Source of the DNA: Gaertneriomyces semiglobifer
Taxonomy: Eukaryota; Chytridiomycota; Chytridiomycetes; Spizellomycetales; Spizellomycetaceae
Assembly: GCA_025558075.1 (NCBI GenBank)
Contig: JAHLKF010000003.1
Coordinates: forward strand, 992,001-1,056,000
Reading direction: 5' to 3'
Length of the DNA stretch: 64,000 bases
Positions 33,584 through 43,918 of the stretch are shown here, in pieces. A program made the position numbers and the translations under genes. The notes under the pieces are model-generated. The model ran no database searches. It had not been told where the DNA came from and was given only the letters and a program-made list of their open reading frames with translations. The stretch's first letter is position 1. Every line of letters starts with the position of its first letter.

Positions 33584-35252
33584 CTATTGCGTTTTCTTCT
33601 TTTCACGTTTCTCTTGTGCCTTTCCGTTCCCCTTCACACCCATCACCAATGCCACGGCCACACCGCCCACACACATCGCCGCAATCTGATACGCCACCTT
33701 CCCACCCATCACCCAATAAATACTACATGCCACCATGGGGCCCAACGATCTCCCTAACTGGCCAACGCTCCTAAACACACCCAACACATGTCCGCGGTTG
33801 TCTCCCTCATTTTCGTCCAGGACAGATGCATCTCCGCGTCCAGATTCGTAACTAGCCAACGCGGTGAGAGTCGTGACGACTGTTCCGCTCGTCACTGCTA
33901 ACCCGGCCGCACCTACCCATAACCATCCAGCGCTGTTTGGATATGCATAGCATCCCAAAACCCACAGACCGAAGCTACATGCTATCATACCCTGCACGGC
34001 GATCACTTTTTCTCCCACAATTCGCGCGAAGCGTCGGGTGTAAAGGCCTTGGACGAGGGCTGACATGATACCAATGAATCCCAGAAATTTTCCCTGGGAC
34101 GAGTGCGTGAAAGAGAAACGGTCGTGTGTAAGAAACGTCAGGGTGAATTCCATCCCAGAAAAGAAGAACAAAAACAGGAAATGGATCGAGTTGAGGCGGT
34201 GGGCCGTGTGTCTCAATGGCTCTTTGTTTTCAATTCCGTTTTCACTCTTTTGGGCCTTACGCGTAGGTTTGCTCTCTTTCGTCTCCGCCCGTTGAAATCC
34301 CTTCGTCTCTGGTAGTGCCCAACACAGATACCCTGTCTCCAAAACGATTAAAATGAAGGCGAATAGCGCGGGACTCGAATACCGATTGATGGGTAATCCT
34401 TGCAATATCGGAAAGTGGTGCAACAGATCAAAACTCGTAAAGTACGCGCCGAGGGGTGGGCCAATGGTGAAGCCTAGCGAGAATGCAATTCCCACAAGAG
34501 CCTAAATAGGCAACGAATGATAGTTAGTGAAGTTCGCAGAATCGTAAAATGGTGAAATGACCTACCAATCCTTTTGATCGCGTTTCAGGGGTGGTAAGAT
34601 CCGAAATCATTGCAATAGACATTTGCACATTCCCTTCTGTTAAACCGCCGATGACACGAGACCATACAAACGTCGTAAAGGAGCGGGAAAAGATCCATAA
34701 CAACATCGATATTCCGTTTCCTATCTTTAAACATCCATCAGCCACCTCGCAAACACATCGGCATTGTTAAGATATGCACATCGCAGACTGTACTCACCAT
34801 ACTCAGCAACAACACTCTTCTCCGTCCAAATCGATCACTCAAACGACCGATGATGGGACTACTGATGAACTGCAAAAACGAGAAGAGGGATCCCAATGCG
34901 CCTCCAAAAAGAACTATGTCCAGTCCAGATGATTCAATTCCAAGAGAAGAACGGAATGACTGGACAGCCGATCGCATGGAGTAATAGAGCGAAGTCTTCA
35001 ATATAACGGAGTGATCAGCAAGCGTTGAGGTAGAACACAAAAGCAGTCGGTCAATACCTCATCATTTCCATCGACTTTATCATAGTGCTCTAGGAGACGA
35101 GGGAATAGAGGCAGAATGATGGTAAAGGCAAGAATGTCAATGAAGAGGGCTAGGAAAACGGTTGCGAGGGTTTTGTGAATGAAGGAAGCTTGGGAGTTGG
35201 CGGGTTTGGTTGTGGTGGCTGGCGAGGCGGTTGCCAACTTTGTTCCCGCCAT
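33584..35252 (-). CDS. MFS transporter related to MFSD10 (TETRAN)
   Basis: This is a 12-helix major facilitator protein. Four exons close in phase: 35058-35252, 34798-34995, 34566-34724 and 33584-34501, giving 489 residues. Family marks include [19 protein letters not shown] in helix 1, the loop motif [14 protein letters not shown] between helices 2 and 3, [18 protein letters not shown], and [13 protein letters not shown]. The central [15 protein letters not shown] matches the MFSD10 pattern of LEYTLSFLTHQRF, and [19 protein letters not shown] follows it. Human MFSD10 is reported to export organic anions; the substrate here is unknown. The gene diverges from the coiled-coil gene at 35585 across 332 bp. 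Confidence 0.9.
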
Positions 35253-35584
35253 CGTTAGGCTAAACAGTGACAGTAGAGTGGTAACTAACTCTGTTCGGTG
35301 TTGATGAGCTTGTCTTAAATGTAGTCTTCGTGCATAGATGCCTTTGTAGGCCGGGTGCAGGTTGGTGTTCAGGATGGCCAACGGTGGGGCGTACCGAGTT
35401 TACGTGAGGGGAACACGGCGCTGTACACGCGCGCGCTTGCAAACGAAAGGACTTTCTAAGGCTACAGGATCTGGTGAGCTACCGTGAACACTCATGTATC
35501 TCTGATCTACGACGTCGTGAGCACTGCATCTCCTCCATCACTCTCCCTGGCGGAGTCGCCATCGGAGTCCCGCAGATCGAATCC
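35253..35584. promoter_or_regulatory. Shared upstream region of the transporter and the coiled-coil gene
   Basis: This 332-bp region lies between two divergent start codons. It must carry both promoters, but I can point to no specific element. Confidence 0.4.
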
Positions 35585-38203
35585 ATGGCCGCGTCTTCGT
35601 CGGAAAGTTCTTTTGCAGTGATCAGCGATCTGCTACCGACTGTGGATGAAGCACCGTCCGTGACATATGTCCCAACCGGCACGACTCCAAGAACCTCCAT
35701 ACCCTCACAAGCACAACCGTCTCCGTCTCGCCAATCGACATCCAGGAGGTTAAGTGTCCCCGCGACTTCGTTCTCGCAGGCTCCACCCAAAGTAGCACTT
35801 GAACCTGAGCCGCGGCCATCAGTAGGTCGACGGCTCTCCACGCCAGTAATATCAAGAACGAGGGCCGCTTCCCAGCCTGAAACGTCCAATGTTCTCCTAC
35901 ACCTTCACACCATCGTACAGTCTGCGAAACTCATCAATGCGCCCACAACGCAAGATACTGCTCTGGAAAAGGCGGCATTCTATGACCGAATGGTCAACGT
36001 TCTGGGCGAAGGTGGAGCAGAGGCGGAAGCACTGGTTATGGGTGTCCAAGCAGCAAAGGATGTGCGGCAGGAACTGGCCCAGCTGAAGGAGGGACGTGCA
36101 GGAGAAGAAAGCCTTACCGGTTTAGAAACAAGTGCCAGTTCTGACTCTGCGCAACCTTTAGGCTCTGCCGGTGCAAGCACAAATAATACATTATCATCTC
36201 GGCCGAGTTCTGCTAAGAAACTCAAGAACTTTCTCACGTCGCTGATACGGCCTACCGTAGCGCCTGCTACGTCCAATGATACGTCGGCACCCGCACCACC
36301 TATAAACGTGCAAGGCGTGTCTATGCCCGCGTTGCGCTTGCTTCACAAGCAGGTCATTGCCGCGATGGATGAGTACGAAGGTTGTGTTATGGGGGAGAGT
36401 ATGGGTACGTACGGAACAGTGAGAAAGTGAACATTTCAGCAATGGATTGATGCATGTGACCATGTTTTAGAAAGGGAATCGGACCTTCTAGCGGCTTCGA
36501 AGAGAGCGGTAGAAAAAGCAAAGGAGGATACAAGGTTGCGACTGGTTGCCGAGTACGAGAAAGTAGGCGCCGACAGCCTGTGTCCACAGTGCCACGCATT
36601 TCCGGTTCCGCTTACATTCATGTTATCCTTGCATCACAGGAAACTAATCACACTAGCTGCAACCTGAAAATTGACCATTTAGAGAGCGAAAACAAAATTC
36701 TACACACCGAATCTAAAAGGCTGCTGACTGAGAACAAAAGCCTCCAAGAAGAGCTCGACAGTCTGCGCCATTTCAAAGAATCGGCAGAGGAAGAATATGA
36801 TCTACTAGTCAAGGACTTGGCACGACGAAGGCTGCTAGTGCGAAGTCTGAAAGAGCGTTGTGCGCGGTTGATGGCGAGCACCACATTGGACAAAGAAACG
36901 GCAGACACACCCGTTCCAAATGAAGCATTAAATGACGATGGTGATGAGACCGATCTGGATGACGATGATTCAGAGTGGGCCAAGTGGTGCCGAGCACATT
37001 CCTTTTCTCGCCCACATTGGAACCCGTCTACGGTAACGACGGCGCTCTCCGGCAGACCGCCACCTAGCGTGATACATGTCGGTGAAACGGGAGAAGTGCA
37101 TCGAGTTCTTGAGGACGACGAGTTAGATAAAAGAAACAGCCGACCCGCATCCGCGAACCCACAGCTGAGTTGGAGAAGGCTATTACAGAAGTGGAAGCTG
37201 GAGCGGAAGGCAAAGCGGTGAGAATAAGTGCTTCATCGAAAGTAGTCAAAGCACTGTACGGAGAACTGATGACCAGGTGCTATACAGAAAACTCAAGCGA
37301 CAAGTGCAAACTCAGGTCGAAAACTTACAGACAATTAATCGAAGACTGACAGATTACTTCGCGCAAATACAAACGATATCCCGTGCGCTGCCTGAGCCGG
37401 CTACGCTGGTGCAAACTAACAACGGCGTACACAGCGATCTTGAATCGCAGCAAGAGCACATATTAACCATGATTACCGAAATGTTACAGCCAGAGACCGA
37501 ACAGTCGTCATCTGACACGACCACAATGTCGCATTGGTCTACATCATCCTCATCATCTTCCGAATCAGAGAAAGCCACAGCTACCCCTACGCCACATACA
37601 AGGCGGCGACCCGCTTCCGCACCTCGGTTGAACGCAGGCATACCTTCCTCAGAGCACCATTTACAACCTTCTACATTCTCCCATCACATGCCGCCAGAAT
37701 TTTTCTCATCGATAACAAACAGAGCAAAGACTGCAGCACTAGCGGTTGGGATAACACACGCCGAGGAGTTAGTGAAGAACAGACCAAAAGGAGGCAAACC
37801 GCTCCACGGTGTTCCGCCCCCAAGTCAAGTCAGAGGCCGGCCATCCAGTGCCCCAGTGAAGCGTACGGTCCAGTTTACCACGCACGACAAGATTGTCATA
37901 CCGAGCGGTGACAGTAGCCATAAAAGTAGACTTGGTCCGCAGATAATGTTGGAAGACGGTTATTCCGTTACCGATGTTCCATCCGAGGAGCATAAACCTC
38001 GAGTTGCGTGGCCTTCACCCAAAGTATCATCACGACCAACATCAGCTGCGAAGAGCGCGACTCGAACTCGACCGTCATCGGCAACAATGGCTCATGGTGG
38101 GCTGGTCGGGGTAGGCATCGGTATTCCAGGACGAACAATTCCAAAACAACCGAGAGAGGAGGTTAAGAAGGATTTCATGGTGAGCGGAAAGAAAGCGGGT
38201 TGA
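35585..38203 (+). CDS. Coiled-coil protein with repeated RPxSA motifs
   Basis: Four exons close in phase: 35585-36404, 36471-36562, 36640-37217 and 37288-38203, giving 801 residues. ATG 35585 is the first in-frame Met. The N-terminal 270 residues are mostly Ser/Pro-rich with a helical patch. Residues about 275-400 form a long coiled coil (ESENKILHTESKRLLTENKS, then LQEELDSLRHF), followed by a second one (KLKRQVQTQVENLQTINRRL). The basic C-terminal half repeats a motif: RRPASAP, RPSSAP, SRPTSAA and RPSSAT, with NSRPASA earlier. Such RPxSA-type motifs are common in proteins of cilia and centrioles. I infer, weakly, a link with the flagellate zoospore stage. There is no clear family match. Confidence 0.85.
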
Positions 38204-38522
38204 ACGTATTTACATGTAAATGGACTTGAAGGGACGAAACCCTTGAGCATTGTACATTATTGATTAAGATGCATGTGCGGCAGTTGCATTATGGAGTCAC
38301 TAATTGCAGTAGTTGAAATGCAAACCAATTATGTAAAGAATCCCACGGTTCACCAGAGATTGCGCTAATCCCCTTCTATACGACTTCCTGTTCCTCTCAA
38401 TGCAAATGCAGTGGCTATGCTCGCTACCTAAACAGTAGACTATGACTTCTTCGCATACTTCTACACAACGACAAGGTATCAGAAACGGTACAGAAACCCA
38501 AAAGCTGATCACAGACGTTGTT
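38204..38522. other. Convergent 3' spacer
   Basis: This 319-base gap separates the stop codons of the coiled-coil gene and adrenodoxin reductase, which converge. It contains AT-rich stretches suited to polyadenylation on both strands and no supported gene. Confidence 0.4.
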
Positions 38523-40067
38523 TCACGACTGTGCAACCTCCATCATTTTCTCAAGATCAACAATCTTGACCCTCTCCACTCCACATACCTCTCCCATCGC
38601 TTTCTCAAACTCGTCAATCTTGTGCCATTGTTCCTTGCCGACGTATTGTACTTTGCGTTCATCTAGGATTTTCTTGACGGACTCAAAGCCAGGTTTAACG
38701 GAACTAGTGTCAATGACAGAGGACTGGATATCTGATAAAAGGGTTGTCGCTGTCTCTTGCGCATCATACATTGTCGTCGCAATTACGCCGGTAGGTCCGC
38801 GCTTGAGCCATCCAGCTACATATATTCCTTCAGGATGTGCGGACGCCTCAGAAGAATTGGCCGAAGTCACAACGCGGCCTTTATCGTTGGGTATACATCC
38901 TTTACGATCGTCAAATGGTAGTCCTGGGGTCGGGACGGCTTTGTAGCCTATCGACGGCAATAGGAGCCCAGTGCTGATAGTTTCAAGTTCGCCGGTGCCG
39001 ACCGCCTTGGGTGCGCTACCGTCAACGCTCTCAAGTTTGGTTTTTTCACACACAATCCCAGTTATCTGGTTTTCACTATCCCGCTCAATAGAGTGAGGGT
39101 TGCGGAAGAAGTGGAGGTACCAACGCTTCGCTGCATCCTTCGGTGCTTTCGACACGCCTTTGACCAGAAGCTCCATCAAACGCCGACGTTGTCGGTCAGA
39201 CGCCAGAAGATGTTCGTGATGGGCAATGGTGTGTTTAAGAAGCGGCTCATCCAAGTGTAAGGCGGTAGACGGTAGATTGATCATTTCTCGTAACTCTTTC
39301 GCAGTGAACGCCACTTGAAGCGGGCCTCGTCGTGCAATAAGATGCACATTCTTCACTTTCGACTCGCGCAGCCTCTCAACAGCATGACGTGCTATATCTG
39401 TCTTTTCCAATGTCTTCACATCTGTAAGCAGGATTCGCGCGACATCAAGCGCCACATTTCCCATTCCTACCACAGCGGCTGTTTCGCAGTTGAGATCGAT
39501 ATCGATGTTCTTGAATTCGGGTTGACCGTTATACCACCCAACAAAATCACGGGCGTTGATGATGTTCTTGGTAGTTTCAGCATTAGGGATCTTAAGTGGA
39601 TGAGATTGCGCCGCGCCGTATGAAAGGATGAGGGCGTTGTATTGCGATGCAAGCTCCGGTAGCGAAATATGTGTGTTAAGGCGTACGTTTCCAATGAAAC
39701 GGAATCTAGGATCGGCAGCAGTTTGTTCAAACTTGTGAATAACATTCTATATTCACATCAGGGTTAGATGGAATGAACAACTTGGCTGCTGAACCAATGA
39801 CGATTAGTCAACACATACCTTGACTTCCGGGTGGTCTGGGGCAACGCCAAACCTAACCAGCCCAAAGGGCACAGGCAATGCCTCGTACATATCTATCTTC
39901 ACATTCTCCAGTCCCTTTAGCAAATGTGCTGCACTGTAGAAACCGGCGGGACCTGAACCGACGATACCGATGGAGAGAGGTTTGGCAGACGGGGATGAGT
40001 ATTGTCTGCTCTGGCATACCAGCCCGCGCCGGAGCCCGAGCGATGCCAGACGAATGTGTATCGCCAT
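38523..40067 (-). CDS. ARH1: NADPH:adrenodoxin oxidoreductase, mitochondrial
   Basis: This is an FAD enzyme that passes electrons from NADPH to mitochondrial ferredoxin, which serves Fe-S cluster, heme A and coenzyme Q synthesis. Two exons (39819-40067 and 38523-39746) close in phase 0 and give 490 residues. Exon 1 has a basic targeting peptide, then the FAD motif IGIVGSGPAGFYSAAHLL and PVPFGLVRFGVAPDHPEVK. Exon 2 has ILSYGAAQSHPLKIPN, the NADP motif VVGMGNVALDVARILL and the C-terminal FAD contact IYVAGWLKRGPTGVIATTM. It diverges from the F-box gene across 230 bp. Confidence 0.96.
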
Positions 40068-40297
40068 CTCGTACTGTACTGATCAGGCTAGTGAGTGGCT
40101 GTAAGAACTTGTACTGTAAGATAAGTGTTCAAAATTCAAGATCTCAGTGAACGACGCACGTCGCTGGAAATTTGAAACACAGCGACTTTTTGCGCACAAA
40201 TTCACAAAATCATTGCGAGGATGCTGGCATTCATCTGCAAGTGCGAAGCACTAGCAGCGGCTACGTTGGAATGGAGAATTGAAGCGTGGTCGCCACC

Positions 40298-41872
40298 ATG
40301 CCCACAACAGTGAGACCGACAACGCTCATATCACTTCTTTCAGGTCTTCCTGTCGAGCTGATCCTCAGTATTACGTCGTACCTTTCGACGGATGAGTATA
40401 TCTCTCTCTCTCATTGCTCTCGCATTCTTCGAAAGATTTTGCTCTCGTCCGGCACCCAATGGTCGTTCTCAGCAGACTCGTGTGACGACGTAAAATGTTC
40501 GGGTTCGCTCATTAAGTTCTGTCAAGAGGCCCACGACCTGGATGAGTTCACTTACGATTCCGTAACCACACAAGTGGTAGAACGAGATGGGCTAGTCTTC
40601 TTCAATCAAGTCTATCGCGGGCCGAGACTGAAAGGCGACAGGTCAGCACAGTGCCGCATGCCAATACACATCGCACCTGCCCTAAAAACTGGAAAGCGGC
40701 GGAAGCACCTTGCATACTTTGAGATGACCATATTAAGCACCAGCACAAAGAAAGTAAGCTTCAGAATTGGCTTAGCCCGGGATGGCTATTCTACTCAACA
40801 CCCGGTGGGGAGCCTGCCGCATAGCATTGGGTACACCAACCACGGAGAGATTGCGTTGGGATGGAGGGATGGAGACAGAATCGGGTTTGCGCCGCACTGG
40901 GGTGAAGTTGGAGATGTTGTAGGATGTGGATACAGGTACGACGAGAATGCTGATAAACCACGAGGCTCCATTTTCTTTACGTTGAACGGCCACTGGATTG
41001 GAAACGCACCGCATAAGGTTGACACGACTTTGAGGGACTACGTTGATTGCTGGCATGCAGTCGTTACCGCATCTGCACCTTGTGAGCTGAAAGTCAACAT
41101 GAGCACAGAAGGGTTTCGTTACATGGAGGCTAATGAAAGCATTCACCAAAATGGGTCATGCACAGAATCGCAAGCAATGGGCCGCATGCTCCCGAATGTG
41201 GCTCCACCATGCACCGATCCGTACCCTCCGCCATGGATCTCGTCGTCCTCTGCGAGCATTCTCTGCTTTCCATTCACTCCGTCCTCAATAGTTTTCCCTC
41301 GTTCATTTATTTCCTCAAAACCTATCGCATCCCTTCCACTTCACCAACCCATCGCCGACATTCCTACCGCTTTTCATTACTACGAATTGCAAATTCTATC
41401 TATAGGGAACGGCTCATCTTCGTTTCTTTCACACGGACTTGTTACACTGCCTTACTCCCCATTCTCTCACATCGGCTGGAACCTTCACTCAATTGGTTAT
41501 CATACAGATGACGGCAAAGTCTTTGCCGGTGCCTGTCGACATGGGGAAGAATATGACCCGTTATTTCTGCTTGGTGGACCGGAGGAACAGTATCGGAGAA
41601 CATCATATCAGAGTATACGAGAAGGGACCGTACTGGGTTGTGGGATTGCGCCTGAAACTGGCACCGTGTTTTTTACGAGAGATGGTGAGTATCTGGGCGT
41701 TGCCGGAATTGTGGATACGAAGCATGACTCTTATGTCGGCGTAGCGGCTACACACAAGTGGACTGTTGAGATGCAGTTCGATGGCGATTTTTGTTGGGCC
41801 AACGCCAACGTGCGTCTTCCAATGAATTCTGGGTGCCCCTTAGAGATTGCGGCTGCTGCAGAATCTTCGTAG
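40298..41872 (+). CDS. F-box protein with two SPRY domains
   Basis: This single-exon frame encodes 524 residues. ATG 40298 sits in a good initiation context (CACCATGC); a GTG 12 bases upstream is not needed. Residues about 10-50 form an F-box (LSGLPVELILSITSYL). A first SPRY-like domain spans about 120-270 (SFRIGLARDGYSTQ, GDVVGCGYR, IFFTLNGHWIG) and a second about 360-510 (HSIGYHTDDGKVFAG, GTVLGCGI, VFFTRDGEYLG). The protein probably acts as a substrate receptor for an SCF ligase, with the SPRY pair binding the target (inference). A cullin-1 gene is in the same window. Confidence 0.88.
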   Translation: MPTTVRPTTLISLLSGLPVELILSITSYLSTDEYISLSHCSRILRKILLSSGTQWSFSADSCDDVKCSGSLIKFCQEAHDLDEFTYDSVTTQVVERDGLVFFNQVYRGPRLKGDRSAQCRMPIHIAPALKTGKRRKHLAYFEMTILSTSTKKVSFRIGLARDGYSTQHPVGSLPHSIGYTNHGEIALGWRDGDRIGFAPHWGEVGDVVGCGYRYDENADKPRGSIFFTLNGHWIGNAPHKVDTTLRDYVDCWHAVVTASAPCELKVNMSTEGFRYMEANESIHQNGSCTESQAMGRMLPNVAPPCTDPYPPPWISSSSASILCFPFTPSSIVFPRSFISSKPIASLPLHQPIADIPTAFHYYELQILSIGNGSSSFLSHGLVTLPYSPFSHIGWNLHSIGYHTDDGKVFAGACRHGEEYDPLFLLGGPEEQYRRTSYQSIREGTVLGCGIAPETGTVFFTRDGEYLGVAGIVDTKHDSYVGVAATHKWTVEMQFDGDFCWANANVRLPMNSGCPLEIAAAAESS

Positions 41873-42019
41873 ATTCGTTATAGAAGGAGATATATAGAGT
41901 ATTGTAGATGTTTCGATGGAAATATGCAGCTGTCTATTGATTTTAACGTACAAATGACCAGAACAATGCCTTGAGGGGTATACAAGCATTGCACTCCTAT
42001 GTACGTGAAATGCCTCCGC

Positions 42020-42283
42020 TTAGACGATGGGGCATGCGCTGGAAATCCACTCGGGCGGGATTTCACCGCGCTTCACTGCCAGTTGGTATTCGGTGATTAA
42101 ACTGTCAACGGCAGCGCACTACACACCCATGGGTCCATTAGTTCTCAAGTTTTCATGGAAGAGTCGTCAACACTAGCTAGCACTTACCGCGTCCTCTACA
42201 GCCTTTAAGTCATCCTGTGCCGACTCTGGCTCGCGCTCCAAGACCGTTTCGGCCACGTTCATGACCTGTATTTCCGTAGCCAT
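42020..42283 (-). CDS. Small 64-residue protein with one intron
   Basis: ATG 42283 opens exon 1 (42188-42283), which ends at a GTAAGT donor. A GTGTAG acceptor leads to exon 2 (42020-42118), closing in phase 0 with a TAA stop. The protein begins MATEIQVMNVAETVLE and ends with ITEYQLAVKRGEIPPEWISS, CPIV. It is acidic then amphipathic, with two Cys residues and no signal peptide. Clean splice sites and protein-like sequence on both sides argue for a real gene. I recognise no family. Confidence 0.7.
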
Positions 42284-42767
42284 ATCTTCCTATCGAGAAC
42301 TTTCTTAACTCTGCTGCTTTAAGTTTTCCCTTGTTGGGAAATGGCGGGTTCGAAGAGTGTGCTGGGTTTGGTCCTAATCAACGAGCTTGTTGGCGGGAAT
42401 GCGCTCAGGGTTGGAGTCAAGCTTATATACCCGCCAACCCTCGCTGCCTCATTACCCATGATGAATGAACCGGACCAGAGTGCCGGTCAGGCTTTGTTTA
42501 CTAATCATCACAACGGCACCAAACCTCCAGATATTTATAGAATGCGGCCGTGACACTGGCCGAGCCGCATTGTAGAACCTTTGGGAGCCTAGAAGGCGAG
42601 AGACTAGAGAGAACCAGAACGCGCATCGGAGCTTATGTAATTTGCGAAGCAGTACGTAAGCATTGTTACCAATAACAAAGCGATGTCCAGACACCAATCT
42701 TCTCTTCAGAGCAACGCCATTGCGTAGCACTGCAGAGATACGCCATTGGCTAACAACTAACAGCGAC
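42284..42767. other. Upstream region of the small gene and the RNA-binding protein
   Basis: This 484-base divergent spacer has no supported coding sequence. Part of it must be the 5' leader of the RNA-binding protein, and a leader intron ending near 42760 cannot be excluded. Confidence 0.4.
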
Positions 42768-43918
42768 ATGTCTTACAACGGTGTTCCTCCTCCGCCCGCA
42801 GCAGCGGGTGGTCCTCCTCCTCCTCCCCCGGCTGGCTACGGTGCTCCTCGTGGTCGATCCCGGTCTCCCGGTGGTGGTGGTCCTCCCAGAAGAAGATCCA
42901 TGTCTCCCCGCGGCCGCAGATCCATGTCTCCCAGGGGACGTTACGGCGGCGGTGGTGGTGGTGGTGGCTACGGCCGTCCTTACGGCGGTCCTGCTTACGA
43001 GCCTCGTGGTTATGGTGGTGGATATGATGATCGTGGGTACGGAGGTTACGATCGCGGAGGTTATCCTCCTAGGGGCGGCGGATATGGTGGTGGTGGTTAT
43101 GGCCGTGGCGGATATGGACGCGGTGGATATGGTGGTGGTGGTGGTGGCTACGGCGGCGGTCGTGGCTACGGTGGTGGTTATGAAAGACGTGGTCCCCCTC
43201 GCAGACGCTACGAGGTTATCAAGGGTGATGATGAGATGCGCCAGACTACTACTTGCCTGTACGTCGGTAACCTGCCTTACAGCTTCCGTGAAGAGGATGG
43301 TACGTAACCATTGTTACAGATGCGCTCTTTTCAGTAGTCGTCGCTAACCACTAGCCTCTCACAGTCCAAGACCTCTTCGACCGTTTCGGTCGCTTGCGGT
43401 CCATTTCCGTTCCTTACGACCGCTTCACGCATCGTAACAAGGGGTGGGTTTTCTTTCTGTAAATGTTTATCTGAATTGTTATCTTATATTTCTTCAGTTT
43501 TGCGTTTGTGACTTTTGAAGATCGTCGTGACGCCGAGGACGCCAAGCAGAAGTGAGTTCTTGCCGCACATAATGTTACGTAAATTACGTCTTAATTTTTG
43601 CTGACATCTTGTCATCAGGTATGATGGATATATGGTCGAAGCTCGACCATTGAAGATTGACTGGGATATTGGTCAGGAAAAGAAGGACGCCATCAAAGAG
43701 ACCCGTCGCCCTCGCGACGGTTCTGAGTCCGGTGGCCGTGCTCGTTCCCCTGGCCCTGCTGATGGAGCTGGTATGTAGTGCGTCTGTGACTGAGAAAGAA
43801 TTGCCTTCTTAACTGACAAGTTGTGCATTATTTAGGTCGTCATTCTCCTGACTATGGACCGTACGGCGCTGGCAGGCGTTCACCAAGTCCTTACGGTGGT
43901 GGCCGCCCACCCTATTAA
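42768..43918 (+). CDS. Glycine-rich RNA-binding protein (RS/RGG region plus RRM)
   Basis: Five exons close in phase: 42768-43299, 43365-43443, 43498-43551, 43619-43770 and 43836-43918, giving 299 residues. The first 150 residues are Pro-rich, then contain RSRSP and RRSMSPRG repeats, then long GGYGR and RGGYGG runs. One RRM follows at about 165-245, with RNP2 CLYVGNLPY and RNP1 KGFAFVTFED. The tail is RS/PY-rich (GRRSPSPYGGGRPPY). The layout resembles SR-like splicing regulators and hnRNP proteins, so a role in nuclear mRNA processing is likely. RS dipeptides are probable kinase targets. Confidence 0.93.

Noticed and set aside
42781..43347. 188-codon frame rich in Val and Ala
   Set aside because: It is the alternate frame of the glycine-rich RNA-binding gene; the repetitive GGY codons keep it open.
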